From JANQIV01 sp050117315 (lineage in GTDB: Bacteria > Bacteroidota > Ignavibacteria > Ignavibacteriales > Melioribacteraceae), in NCBI GenBank assembly GCA_050117315.1, contig JASFMY010000044.1:1-44348 (forward strand): 44,348 nt of DNA. The letters run 5' to 3'. Numbering within the stretch: position 1 is the stretch's first letter; each line of letters opens with the position of its first letter. Both the position numbers and the translations under genes were made by a program. The notes under the pieces are model-generated. The model saw only the letters and a program-made list of their open reading frames with translations, was not told the DNA's origin and did no database searches. Of this stretch, positions 7,859 to 17,094 are shown piece by piece.

Positions 7859-9736
7859 TTAGTTTTTCAAATATACTAATAAAATTGAAATATCAGAAGG
7901 AGAAACGCCTGAAATTCTTGATGCCTGCCCTATTGATCTTGGTTTGATTTTATGAAGCTTTTCTCTTCCTTCTAAGGAAATAGTTTTGATATTCTGGAAA
8001 TCAAAGTTTTCCGGTATACGAACTTTTTCAAGCTTATTCATTTTGGCAATCATTTCGTGCTGCCGTGAGATATAGCCTTCATATTTTGTTTCAATCTCTA
8101 CCTGTTCAAGTGCTTTATCATTTTTCAGCAATGCTTCGGCAATTGGATATTTTTCTTTATCAATTTTCTTAACAATATCTTTTAAGTTTACATGAGGTCG
8201 TTTAGCTATTTTGTAAACTGTTTCAGCGTTGTTTAGGAGCGTGGAACCCGATTTCTCAAGAACTGAATTTACAACCGACGGCTTCAGTTTTATTTCAGAA
8301 AATTGTTTTTTCGATTCTTTAATTATTCTTTCCTTTTCATTCAGCTCGTCAATCATGGTTTTATCAATAAGTCCGATACCAAAAGCTTTTTTCATCAATC
8401 TCCTGTCGGCATTATCCTGTCGTAAAATCAACCTGTGTTCCGCACGAGACGTAAACATTCGATAGGGTTCGTTAGTAGATTTACCAACTAAATCATCAAT
8501 TAAAACACCTATATAAGCGTCACTTCTGCCTAATGTAAACTCTCCCCTTTTCTGAATTTTGAGTGCTGCATTTATTCCTGCAATTTGTCCCTGTGCTCCA
8601 GCTTCTTCATAACCGGAGGTGCCGTTTATCTGTCCCGCGAAATATAAACCTTCAATTAATTTTGTTTCCATTGTAAGATCAATTTGATATGGAGGGAAAT
8701 AATCATACTCAACCGCATAAGCAGGACGAACCATTTCTGCGTTTTCCATTCCCTTAATTTTGTGCAAAGCTTCAAGCTGTATTTCTTTAGGTAGAGATGA
8801 AGAAAATCCGTTTAAATAAATCAGAGGATCGTCCAGGCCTTCCGGTTCTACAAAAAGTTGATGTCTTGGTTTGTCTGCAAACCGAACAATTTTATCTTCA
8901 ATGGAAGGACAATATCTTGGACCAGCTCCGTTTATAATGCCTGTAAAAAGAGGTGATCTGTCAAAACCTTTTCTTAAAACTTTGTGAACTTCTTCATCAG
9001 TATAAGTGATATGGCAACTAACCTGAGGCAAAAAAGGAAATTTTGAAATATCTGTTCTGATGGAAAAAGATTCGGGATTTTCATCACCAGGTTGTTCAGC
9101 TAAAACATCAAAATCTATAGTGTCCTTCTTAAGACGCGGCGGAGTTCCTGTTTTAAGTCTTCCATATTCAAACCCTAATTCTGCCAACGATGCTGTTAAA
9201 CCAGTTGCTGATTCTTCTCCGAATCTGCCACCTATAGTTGAATTAAGACCAGTATACATCAAACCGTTAAGAAAAGTGCCAGAACATACAACTAATGCTT
9301 TACAATTTATTTCATTCCCGGATTTTGTTTTAGCCCCAATTATTTTTTTTTCTTCAACAATGACCCCAATAACAGAATCTTCTAAAACCTCTACACCTTC
9401 TGTTTCATTAATAAATCTTACAGCTTCTTCCGTATATAATTTTCTATCAGACTGGCATCTTCCTGCCCAAACAGCAGGACCTTTAGATTTGTTCAATACT
9501 CTGAATTGAATTCCGGTTTTGTCAGCAATTAACCCCATAGCCCCACCAAGGCAGTCAATCTCATGAACCAAATGCCCTTTTGCGCTTCCTCCAATTGCAG
9601 GATTACAGGACATTCTGCCGAGTGCATTCTTATCCATTGTTACCATTGCAACCGAACAGCCAAGTTTAGCACCGGAAACCGCAGCCTCAATCCCCGCATG
9701 ACCGCCGCCAACTATTACTATGTCAAAATATTTCAT
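7859..9736 (-). CDS. mnmG: tRNA uridine-5-carboxymethylaminomethyl modification enzyme MnmG (GidA)
   Basis: FAD enzyme that with MnmE installs the carboxymethylaminomethyl group on wobble U34 of certain tRNAs. The 625-residue protein is full length: FAD-binding DIVIVGGGHAGIEAA (5-19), the family signature CNPAIGGSAKGHLVHEIDCL, GTPPRLKKDTIDF, and the second signature GQINGTSGYEEAGAQG. The C-terminal MnmE-binding and tRNA-binding part ends IGQASRISGVSPSDISILLVYL. The gene is transcribed away from mnmE across an 84-base gap that carries two parS sites, and is followed closely by rsmG. Confidence 0.97.
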   Translation of the reverse strand: MKYFDIVIVGGGHAGIEAAVSGAKLGCSVAMVTMDKNALGRMSCNPAIGGSAKGHLVHEIDCLGGAMGLIADKTGIQFRVLNKSKGPAVWAGRCQSDRKLYTEEAVRFINETEGVEVLEDSVIGVIVEEKKIIGAKTKSGNEINCKALVVCSGTFLNGLMYTGLNSTIGGRFGEESATGLTASLAELGFEYGRLKTGTPPRLKKDTIDFDVLAEQPGDENPESFSIRTDISKFPFLPQVSCHITYTDEEVHKVLRKGFDRSPLFTGIINGAGPRYCPSIEDKIVRFADKPRHQLFVEPEGLDDPLIYLNGFSSSLPKEIQLEALHKIKGMENAEMVRPAYAVEYDYFPPYQIDLTMETKLIEGLYFAGQINGTSGYEEAGAQGQIAGINAALKIQKRGEFTLGRSDAYIGVLIDDLVGKSTNEPYRMFTSRAEHRLILRQDNADRRLMKKAFGIGLIDKTMIDELNEKERIIKESKKQFSEIKLKPSVVNSVLEKSGSTLLNNAETVYKIAKRPHVNLKDIVKKIDKEKYPIAEALLKNDKALEQVEIETKYEGYISRQHEMIAKMNKLEKVRIPENFDFQNIKTISLEGREKLHKIKPRSIGQASRISGVSPSDISILLVYLKN

Positions 9737-9747
9737 TTTTACCTTTC

Positions 9748-9763
9748 TGTTTCACGTGAAACA
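9748..9763. promoter_or_regulatory. parS site (ParB/Spo0J-binding), perfect consensus
   Basis: TGTTTCACGTGAAACA is the exact 16-base parS consensus known from Bacillus and most other bacteria. It lies 12 bases upstream of the mnmG start codon. ParB loads here and spreads for chromosome segregation; proximity to dnaA (about 16 kb) fits. It may also touch mnmG expression because it sits in its leader. Confidence 0.93.
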
Positions 9764-9801
9764 TTTTTTATTCAGATTTTCCCTTTTTTATTGAACCAGA
9801 T

Positions 9802-9817
9802 TGTTTCACGTGGAACA
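9802..9817. promoter_or_regulatory. Second parS site, one mismatch
   Basis: TGTTTCACGTGGAACA differs from the consensus at one position in the right half. It lies 38 bases from the perfect site and ends 3 bases short of the 3' end of mnmE. Variants of this form are bound by ParB in other bacteria. Confidence 0.88.
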
Positions 9818-9820
9818 TTT

Positions 9821-11185
9821 CTATTTTCCTATACAAAATTTTGAAAAGATGTTGTTTAGAATATCATCAGTAGTAACTTTTCCTATAATTTCACCTAACG
9901 TACTTTCGGCATTTCTTAAGTCCACAGAAATATATTCTCCGGTCATTCCGTTGTTAATTGATTCTATACTATTATCCAACGAGATTTTAGCCTTTTCAAG
10001 TGCTTTGAAATGTCTGATATTAGTAACTAATGACGACCTCTCTGTAAATGGATTTTCTCCAATAGACTTTTCTTTTAGTTTATCAAAAAGGTTTTCAATT
10101 CCTTCCTCTGTTAATGCTGAAACCTTCACATCACTATTAGATGATGCTTCATGTGATAAATCAATTTTATTCATGAGTGTAATAATTTTTTCTTTTGATG
10201 TAAGTTCCAAAAGCTGGTTATACAACTCTACTGAAAAACCATTAATTACATCATTTATAAAAATTACAATGTCTGCATTTTTTACCACTTCCCTGCTTCT
10301 AATTACTCCTTCTTTTTCAATTACGTCTTCAGTCAATCTTATTCCTGCTGTGTCATAAATTCTAAACAAAAAACCGTCAATAGAAATTTCTTCACGGATT
10401 ATGTCTCTTGTTGTTCCTGGAATATGGCTTACAATTGCCCTGCTTTCTTTTAATAGTAAATTCAGCAAAGATGACTTCCCTACGTTTGGAATTCCTACCA
10501 AAGCAACATTTATTCCGTCTCTTATTACACGTCCGTAAGTAAAACTTTTTAAAAGTTTTTTTATTTCGGAAATTACCGAGTTTATATTTTCTTTGATTTT
10601 CTTAAGCGACATAAACTCGATATCTTCTTCAGCAAAATCCAATTCCAATTCAATGAGTGATGAAGTATTTATCAATTTCTCACGCAATGAATTAACATGT
10701 TTTGAAAGCATTCCATCAAGCTGATTTCTTGCACCTTTTAGAGACGCTTCAGTCCTAGAGTTAATCACATCAGCAACAGCTTCTGCTTGAATTAAATCAA
10801 GTTTACCGTTTAAGAAAGCTCTTTTGGTGAATTCACCCGGTTCCGCCAATCTCACATCAAGTTCAACAAGCTCGTTTATAATTTTTGAAGTTATATATGG
10901 ATTACCGTGGGCACTTATCTCAACAGAGTCCTCTCCCGTATACGAGTTGGGATTCTTAAAAACTGAAACTAATACATCGTCAATAACTTGATTACCCTTT
11001 TCAATTCTTCCATAATGAATTTTATGTGATTCGCTGTTTATCAATTTCAGTTTACCACCAAATAATTTATCTACTGCAGAGATACTTTTATCACCGCTTA
11101 CTCTAATTACGGAAATAGCACCAACACCCGCCGGAGTAGCAAGTGCAACTATGGTGTCATTATCAGATGGTAAAAAAAAGTCCAT
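9821..11185 (-). CDS. mnmE: tRNA modification GTPase MnmE (TrmE)
   Basis: Partner of MnmG in wobble-uridine modification. The 454-residue protein has the N-terminal tetrahydrofolate-binding and dimerisation domain (TIVALATPAGVGAISVIRVSG), a helical middle, and an inserted G domain: Walker A GIPNVGKS (231-238), PGTTRD switch, DTAG (278-281) and NKID (339-342). It ends with the conserved Cys motif FCIGK, needed for catalysis. Full length, with no anomaly. The stop lies 3 bases from the nearer parS site. Confidence 0.97.
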   Translation of the reverse strand: MDFFLPSDNDTIVALATPAGVGAISVIRVSGDKSISAVDKLFGGKLKLINSESHKIHYGRIEKGNQVIDDVLVSVFKNPNSYTGEDSVEISAHGNPYITSKIINELVELDVRLAEPGEFTKRAFLNGKLDLIQAEAVADVINSRTEASLKGARNQLDGMLSKHVNSLREKLINTSSLIELELDFAEEDIEFMSLKKIKENINSVISEIKKLLKSFTYGRVIRDGINVALVGIPNVGKSSLLNLLLKESRAIVSHIPGTTRDIIREEISIDGFLFRIYDTAGIRLTEDVIEKEGVIRSREVVKNADIVIFINDVINGFSVELYNQLLELTSKEKIITLMNKIDLSHEASSNSDVKVSALTEEGIENLFDKLKEKSIGENPFTERSSLVTNIRHFKALEKAKISLDNSIESINNGMTGEYISVDLRNAESTLGEIIGKVTTDDILNNIFSKFCIGK

Positions 11186-11421
11186 TATATTTTAATTTTT
11201 CAATGTTTAATTTTGAGCAACAGAAAAAGATAACTCTAAACTTAGAAAAAGAAAAAAAGAATATCAATAGATTGAAAGCTATTAATCTATTACTATTATT
11301 ATGGATTAATATTAAAGACATTTAAAGTGAAGACGTGACAATTATATTCAATTTTTATTTAAATATTCCGATAATAAATAATAGGTTATGTTGAGAATGT
11401 TTTGATCTAATGGAGATTACA

Positions 11422-11721
11422 ATGCCGTTACTTAATTGTTGGGAATTTAAAAAATGTGGTCGTGAGAAAGGTGGAAAAAATGTAAAAAAATTTGGAATAT
11501 GTCCAGCCGCAATAGAAGTTAGAGCAAACAATATTAACAATGGTATTAATGGCGGAAGAACTTGCTGGCTTATATCTGGAACATTTTGCGACGGAAAAGT
11601 CCAGGGTGCATATGCATCAAAACTTATAGACTGTATGGACTGTGATTTTTATAAAGAGGTAAGCGGAAAAGCTAATTTGTTAAGCTCCAATGAAATATTG
11701 AAAATTCTAAAATCAAAATGA
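11422..11721 (+). CDS. Two-CW domain small Cys-rich protein
   Basis: A 99-residue cytosolic protein with two related Cys-Trp blocks: LNCWEFKKCGREKGG at the N-terminus and GRTCWLISGTFCDGKVQG in the middle. CMDCDFYKEV follows, giving seven Cys (N-CW, KCG, ICP, TCW, FCD, CMDC). This matches the family named two-CW domain protein, whose function is unknown; metal or Fe-S binding is plausible from the Cys spacing. The ATG at 11422 is preferred over 11410 because GGAG (11412-11415) then sits 6 bases upstream as a good Shine-Dalgarno site. It is a single gene pointing toward the glycoside hydrolase gene, with no operon partner. Confidence 0.75.
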   Translation: MPLLNCWEFKKCGREKGGKNVKKFGICPAAIEVRANNINNGINGGRTCWLISGTFCDGKVQGAYASKLIDCMDCDFYKEVSGKANLLSSNEILKILKSK

Positions 11722-11734
11722 AATTATCCTACCA

Positions 11735-11763
11735 GATTTATCTTAGTTGTATCTAAGATAATC
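11735..11763. terminator. Hairpin between convergent genes, possible terminator
   Basis: GATTTATCTTAG and CTAAGATAATC form a stem with one bulged T and a 6-base loop just after the two-CW gene. There is no T-run, so if it ends transcription it is weak or factor-assisted. Confidence 0.4.
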
Positions 11764-11893
11764 AACGATAACAACTTAACACTAGAACAAATTGCTAATT
11801 AAACTGTAGTTAAACCTTTAAATATAGATTATTAATTTTGAAATCTGAGATTTACCAAATTTTCCCGCTCTTAACAATGGATCAGAGTATAAA

Positions 11894-13714
11894 TCATTCA
11901 ATAATAGCAAATAAGTTAAAACCCGGATTCAATAATTTAGAATGTTTCTTGTTATTCCAAAATATTTCTAATGTGAAAGATGTTTTACATTTTACTTCAA
12001 ATTGAATTCCTTTTAACAATGGTGTACAGATCAAATCTACTTTTTCTTTTTTGAAATTAAGATTCTTAATTCCGTGCTTATCAGTTCTATTTATACGCCA
12101 TGTAATTCTATTTTTACTGCTGTTAACTTCAAGGCCGATTATATTTTCAATCAGCATTGCAATTGGACTGAGCCCAGACCATCCGACAAAATCCTGCCGC
12201 GAATAAAACGTATTATCCCAGCGAGTTGCAGGTTCAATAAATTCAGGCGAGTAACACTCCCATATTGTTTTATAACCGTCCGCATATCTTTCTTCAAAAG
12301 CAATTTTGTCTTCATCGGGTTGAAATGTTTTATAAACTTCGGAAATATTTTTTATATGGTTTTCTGCAATAGCAAAAGCTATATCATAGTATTCGTATTT
12401 TTCTAATCCTGCTGTCAGCATATAGTTTGTAGGCGCCCAAACACCACCGAGCCAGTAGTGACCGGAAGAATTATATTGAGAATCATTAGCTGATAGTGTC
12501 GGTACAAGATGTGGTCTCCAAAATTCATTAGGATTTGTAAGGTGATTTATCAAACCCTCTAAATGTAGACTATCTGCTACCCCCGAAATTAATGTCCAGA
12601 AACTGCCTATATGTTTTGTGTTACTTAACTCCCCTTCTCTTGATACATCATAATAGAATTTTTCAAAGTCATCCCAGCAGAATTTATTAACAACATTTTT
12701 TAAATCACTATATTTTTTATAATAGTCGGAAGCAATTTTTAATTCATTTATAAGCGAAGCAATTTCAGCAATTGATTTCGCCACCAAAGCTTGCTGTGAA
12801 GACATATCAATCCAACCACCTTTAGCAACGCTTTCACGCGGAGTATTATCCATGCCACTTCCTAAAGGGCTGTTATAAAATAATCCGTCAAGCGAAGCCG
12901 TAGACATATTCTTTTCTATCCATTCGTAATAAGCAACTAATTTTGGGAGGACTTTTTTTAATCTCGAATCGTCACCTGTTATTTTATAATACCGTAATTC
13001 AAGCCAGGCAAACAACGGCGGGTTTACCATCGGCTCATCTTTTGTTGGTTCACTGGCAATTGAACCATCCTTTTCCCAATAAACTCTTTGAATGTATCCG
13101 TCTTCCCTTTGTTTTAAATAAAAGTTATCCAATGATTGCATTGCAGGAAAAACATCAGAAGCATACATTGCAAAGGCCGCCATAAAATTTGTATCCCACT
13201 GGTAGATCAACCCGTTAAATCCTTCGTCGATATATTCTTTTACAAAACCGTTTTCATTTGTTCCTCTTACAATTTTATTCCAGCATATTTCCCATGCTTT
13301 ATAATATAAATCAACCCAATCGGGATTATCTGTCAATATTGGTTTGGGCAGTTTAAATTTCGGAAGTTTTTTTCTACGGGATTTTCTTTTTGGTAAGGGC
13401 GGCTCGCCGACTTTAATTATCGAATTAAAACTATCGCCGCCGTCATTAATTTTCCAATTATTGTTGGGGTCCGGGATCCAGTTGCCGTCAACAACAAATT
13501 TATAATAATAATAACCGGCTTTTAACGGTATAGTAATTTGCCATGTATCGTCTGTATATTCTAATTTGTACTCCTGCCCGTTCCAGTTGTTAAAAGAACC
13601 GGCCAAATAAACTTCTTTAGCTTTCTCCGAATCAAAACTAAAATTTACTAATTCTAAATTAGATTGAGCTTCAACTGTAATACATAATAGGAAGATAGTA
13701 ATAAATGCCTTCAT
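11894..13714 (-). CDS. Secreted glycoside hydrolase (GH63/MGH-like) with N-terminal glycogen-binding-type domain
   Basis: 606 residues. A short signal peptide (1-16) is followed by a CBM48/AMPK-beta-like early-set domain (about 20-97; VYLAGSFNNWNG, YYYKFVVDGNWIPDPNN). A basic Pro-rich linker (105-125) leads to an (alpha/alpha)6 catalytic domain. Conserved landmarks of the GH63/MGH1-like group are YQWDTNF (171-177), GSGMDNTPRES (286-295, with Asp289 at the usual catalytic-acid position) and the late FYSRQDFVGWSGL block. Likely releases glucose from an alpha-glucan or alpha-glucoside outside the cytoplasm; trehalase-like activity cannot be excluded. It is transcribed alone, divergently from clpB. 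Confidence 0.75.
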   Translation of the reverse strand: MKAFITIFLLCITVEAQSNLELVNFSFDSEKAKEVYLAGSFNNWNGQEYKLEYTDDTWQITIPLKAGYYYYKFVVDGNWIPDPNNNWKINDGGDSFNSIIKVGEPPLPKRKSRRKKLPKFKLPKPILTDNPDWVDLYYKAWEICWNKIVRGTNENGFVKEYIDEGFNGLIYQWDTNFMAAFAMYASDVFPAMQSLDNFYLKQREDGYIQRVYWEKDGSIASEPTKDEPMVNPPLFAWLELRYYKITGDDSRLKKVLPKLVAYYEWIEKNMSTASLDGLFYNSPLGSGMDNTPRESVAKGGWIDMSSQQALVAKSIAEIASLINELKIASDYYKKYSDLKNVVNKFCWDDFEKFYYDVSREGELSNTKHIGSFWTLISGVADSLHLEGLINHLTNPNEFWRPHLVPTLSANDSQYNSSGHYWLGGVWAPTNYMLTAGLEKYEYYDIAFAIAENHIKNISEVYKTFQPDEDKIAFEERYADGYKTIWECYSPEFIEPATRWDNTFYSRQDFVGWSGLSPIAMLIENIIGLEVNSSKNRITWRINRTDKHGIKNLNFKKEKVDLICTPLLKGIQFEVKCKTSFTLEIFWNNKKHSKLLNPGFNLFAIIE

Positions 13715-13823
13715 AAAATTATTCTCTTATTTTAAACGATGTTGTTTTAAGAAACTTTTTAAAACTATATTTTGTAATATGCGTAAATTTGATAAAGTAT
13801 TATTTATTATCGGAGTTTAAGCT

Positions 13824-16445
13824 ATGGCATTTAATTTTAATAAGCTAACGATTAAAGCACAAGAAACAATACAAAATGCTGTTGAGATAGCTCAGAATTA
13901 TAACAACCAAATTGTTGAACCCGAACACATATTTGCTGCAATGATGCAGGATACATCGAGTACAACCGTATCAATAATTCAAAAAGCAGGTGCCAATTTA
14001 AATCAAATAAAAATTAAGATAAACGAATTCCTAGAGAAGCTTCCCAAAGTATCCGGGGCAGGAGTAGGTAATCAGCAGCTATCAATGATCAGCGCTAAAC
14101 TTCTGGATCTAGCATCCGAAGAAGCAAAAAAATTAAAGGATGAATACGTTTCGCTGGAACATATTCTGCTTGCTTTTACAGAAGACAAAACAAAAATAGG
14201 AAAGCTGTTATCTGAAAACGGAATCAACAAAAATATAATTTTAACGGCATTAAAAGATGTTAGAGGAAATCAGCGGGTAACTTCTCAAAATCCCGAAGAT
14301 ACCTATCAAGCTTTAAAAAAATACGGACGAGATTTAAACGAGCTTGCGAAATCAAATAAGCTGGATCCCGTTATCGGAAGAGATGAAGAAATACGCAGAG
14401 TGCTTCAGGTGCTTTCACGAAGAACAAAAAATAATCCCGTTTTAATCGGCGAACCCGGAGTAGGTAAAACAGCTATTGCCGAAGGCCTGGCTCACAGGAT
14501 TGTTTTAGGTGATGTGCCGGAAAATCTAAAGACAAAAAGTATTGTTGCATTAGATATGGGTGCTCTTGTTGCCGGTACACAATTCCGCGGACAGTTTGAA
14601 GAACGCTTAAAGTCGGTTGTTAAAGAAGTACAGCAATCCGAAGGGGAAATAATTTTATTTATTGATGAACTTCACCAGTTGGTTGGAGCCGGAAAAACAG
14701 AAGGAGCAATGGACGCAGCAAATATTCTAAAACCCGCTTTGGCAAGAGGTGAACTTCACGCAGTCGGCGCAACAACATTAAATGAATATAAAAAATATAT
14801 AGAAAAAGATGCAGCTCTTGAGAGAAGGTTTCAACCTGTTTTAGTGCAGCAGCCGAATGAAGAAGATGCAATTTCCATTTTACGCGGGTTAAAAGAACGT
14901 TACGAAGTTCACCACGGGGTAAGAATAACAGACGGCGCTATAGTAGCGGCTGTGCAGTTATCTAACAGATATATTTCCGATAGATTTCTGCCGGACAAAG
15001 CAATCGACTTGATTGACGAAGCGGCATCCAAAATAAGAATAGAAATTGATTCAATGCCCGAAGAACTTGACGTTGTTGAAAGAAAAATAAAGCAGCTTGA
15101 AATTGAAAGAGAAGCACTTAAAAGAGAGAAAGACGAGGACTCTGCCAAAAGACTGGATGAACTTAAAAAAGAGTTAAGTAATCTCAACGAAGAAAAGAAT
15201 CAACTTGGTTCAAGATGGCAGATTGAAAAGGAAAGGATACAAAAAATAAGACTATTAAAAAGCAATATCGAAAACGCAAAAACGGAAGCGGATAAATTTG
15301 AACGTGAGGGAAATCTCGGAAAGGTTGCGGAAATAAGATACGGCAGAATCAACGAACTTGAAAAAAAACTGAAAGAAGAAACAGAAGAGCTTCATACGAT
15401 TCAATCGAACAAAAGAATGCTGAAGGAAGAAGTTGAAGCCCAGGACATTGCCGAAATAGTTGCTAAGTGGACAGGTATACCGGTCAGCCGGATGCTTGAA
15501 AGTGAGAGAAACAAACTGTTGCGGATGGAAGAAGAACTTCATAAAAGAGTTATAGGGCAGGAAGATGCAGTTGCCGCTGTTGCTAATGCAATTAGAAGAT
15601 CGCGAGCAGGAATGCAGGATGAGAAACGTCCTATCGGCTCGTTTATTTTTATAGGTACCACCGGAGTCGGCAAAACAGAACTTGCACGAGCTTTGGCTGA
15701 ATTTTTATTTAATGATGAACACGCAATGATTAGGATTGACATGTCGGAATACATGGAGAAATTTTCCGTTTCAAGATTAATCGGTGCGCCTCCCGGGTAC
15801 GTCGGTTACGAAGAAGGCGGACAGCTCACTGAAGCAGTGCGAAGAAAGCCATACTCAGTTGTACTGCTTGACGAAATTGAAAAAGCCCATCCCGAAGTTT
15901 TTAATGTTCTCCTTCAACTTTTGGATGAAGGAAGACTTACAGACAACCAGGGCAGAACAGTTGATTTCAAAAACACGATTGTTATTATGACCTCAAACCT
16001 CGGTTCGCAAATGATACAAGAAAAGCTGCATGAAATGACCGAAGATAATTACGATTCAATTCTGGGTGAATTGCGTATGAAACTAAGCGAACTTTTACGT
16101 AATACAATCAGACCAGAATTCCTAAATAGAATTGACGAGATCGTTTTATTTAAACCGCTGCTGAAGAATGAAATTAAACAAATAGTTGATATTCAAATTC
16201 AGCTTGTTGCAAAAATGCTTGAAGGAAAGAATTTGAATTTAGAAATTCATGAAGATGTGAAAGATTATTTACTGCAGTTAGGATACGATGTAACTTTTGG
16301 TGCCCGTCCGTTAAAAAGAACCGTTCAGAAACATTTGATTAATCCGCTATCAACCGAACTGTTGATGAATAAATATGATGCAGGCGATACAATTGTTGTT
16401 ACTTATCCCGGAGGAGGAAGGCTGGACTTTTCCAAGAAAATATGA
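13824..16445 (+). CDS. clpB: ATP-dependent disaggregase ClpB
   Basis: Hsp104-type chaperone that pulls apart aggregates with DnaK. 873 residues in the normal order: Clp N-domain (1-145), AAA1 with Walker A GEPGVGKT (209-216), a long coiled-coil M-domain (about 400-530, which separates ClpB from ClpA/C), and AAA2 with Walker A GTTGVGKT (611-618). The D2-small domain ends TVQKHLINPLSTELLM. There is no P-loop IGF/IGL motif for ClpP. GGAG (13815-13818) precedes the ATG. No CIRCE repeat was found in the 109-base leader. The gene is encoded against the direction of its neighbours. Confidence 0.96.
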   Translation: MAFNFNKLTIKAQETIQNAVEIAQNYNNQIVEPEHIFAAMMQDTSSTTVSIIQKAGANLNQIKIKINEFLEKLPKVSGAGVGNQQLSMISAKLLDLASEEAKKLKDEYVSLEHILLAFTEDKTKIGKLLSENGINKNIILTALKDVRGNQRVTSQNPEDTYQALKKYGRDLNELAKSNKLDPVIGRDEEIRRVLQVLSRRTKNNPVLIGEPGVGKTAIAEGLAHRIVLGDVPENLKTKSIVALDMGALVAGTQFRGQFEERLKSVVKEVQQSEGEIILFIDELHQLVGAGKTEGAMDAANILKPALARGELHAVGATTLNEYKKYIEKDAALERRFQPVLVQQPNEEDAISILRGLKERYEVHHGVRITDGAIVAAVQLSNRYISDRFLPDKAIDLIDEAASKIRIEIDSMPEELDVVERKIKQLEIEREALKREKDEDSAKRLDELKKELSNLNEEKNQLGSRWQIEKERIQKIRLLKSNIENAKTEADKFEREGNLGKVAEIRYGRINELEKKLKEETEELHTIQSNKRMLKEEVEAQDIAEIVAKWTGIPVSRMLESERNKLLRMEEELHKRVIGQEDAVAAVANAIRRSRAGMQDEKRPIGSFIFIGTTGVGKTELARALAEFLFNDEHAMIRIDMSEYMEKFSVSRLIGAPPGYVGYEEGGQLTEAVRRKPYSVVLLDEIEKAHPEVFNVLLQLLDEGRLTDNQGRTVDFKNTIVIMTSNLGSQMIQEKLHEMTEDNYDSILGELRMKLSELLRNTIRPEFLNRIDEIVLFKPLLKNEIKQIVDIQIQLVAKMLEGKNLNLEIHEDVKDYLLQLGYDVTFGARPLKRTVQKHLINPLSTELLMNKYDAGDTIVVTYPGGGRLDFSKKI

Positions 16446-16582
16446 TCGATTTAGAACAAGATTCAGTAATCCTGTTATATGTTATTGCAATCTTTAAGAA
16501 AATGATAGTAATAACAATTAGACTTTTTACTGAATCCGTTTTTGCTAAGGGAGAGATATTTTCTCTTGACTTTTTTCTTAAT

Positions 16583-16716
16583 AGACATTTCGAACCCGTT
16601 TTTTAGGTGAGCCTGTCCGCCGTCTTTTTGGCGGGAAATCTTTCAATTAGAGGATGATTTCAAAGATTTCTCCCTCTCGCCATACCACCGGCGAGGCAGG
16701 CCGGTCGAAATTGACA
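16583..16716. repeat. Dispersed intergenic hairpin element (ATTTCGA ends)
   Basis: Outer ends GACATTTCGA (from 16584) and TCGAAATTGAC (to about 16715) are near-inverse, and an inner stem GGGAAATCTTT (16633-16643) pairs with AAAGATTTCTCCC (16662-16674). It contains GGCGAGGCAGG (16690-16700), which recurs at 23923-23933. A reduced form of the inner stem is at 20905-20936. The layout resembles REP/BIME-like intergenic repeats of Bacteroidota-group genomes. Confidence 0.6.
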
Positions 16717-16804
16717 AACCGTTTAGATATCTAATTTTGCAGAAACTCTATTACTTTTAATCACACGTAAACATGCGTTCCGGACAAAAAATACACCCGT
16801 GAAG

Positions 16805-16910
16805 GGTGGAATAAACGTTCCAACCAAGAAAGACGCATCGGTGAGCGTTGGAATAAATCTTCCAACCAAGAAAGACACGTCGGTGAGCATTGGAACGTTT
16901 GTTCCATACC
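16805..16910. repeat. 42-base tandem repeat, two full units and one partial
   Basis: Units start at 16805, 16847 and 16889. The first two differ at only a few bases and each carries a GGAA-N6-TTCC dyad (GGAATAAACGTTCC, GGAATAAATCTTCC); the partial third has GGAACGTTTGTTCC. Because 42 is divisible by 3, both strands stay open and give 14-residue repeat peptides (for example VGINLPTKKDTSVS), but no start signal supports a gene. Confidence 0.7.
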
Positions 16911-17065
16911 ACTTAAAAACAGTTTCTTTGAAAAATTTGTTCATACGTTCTAAAAATGATGACATGAACATTTTTTTAAAAAACCGAATTATCACACTCC
17001 CTTTTAAGGGGCCGTTTGATTTTTATTTTCTACCATAACGGAAGTTCTACCGGATTTCCAATTAT

Positions 17066-17094
17066 AAACCAACTTCCTTGAAGGAAGTTGGTTT
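17066..17094. repeat. Perfect 14-bp hairpin
   Basis: AAACCAACTTCCTT and AAGGAAGTTGGTTT are complementary around one base; the practical loop is about 7 bases. It could terminate transcription weakly in either direction. A further stretch at 17211-17290 pairs GGAATCT/AGATTCC and GTTATTCC/GGAATAAC and looks like another dispersed element. Confidence 0.6.

Noticed and set aside
11143..11325. 60-codon Lys/Asn/Leu-rich frame upstream of mnmE.
   Set aside because: Low-complexity AT-rich translation with no start signal, overlapping the mnmE start on the other strand.
13715..13823. CIRCE or heat-shock operator before clpB.
   Set aside because: No TTAGCACTC/GAGTGCTAA pair or other clear dyad of that type is present.
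16805..16910. CRISPR array.
   Set aside because: The repeat has no unique spacers: the whole 42-base unit is nearly identical, and there are fewer than three full units and no cas gene.
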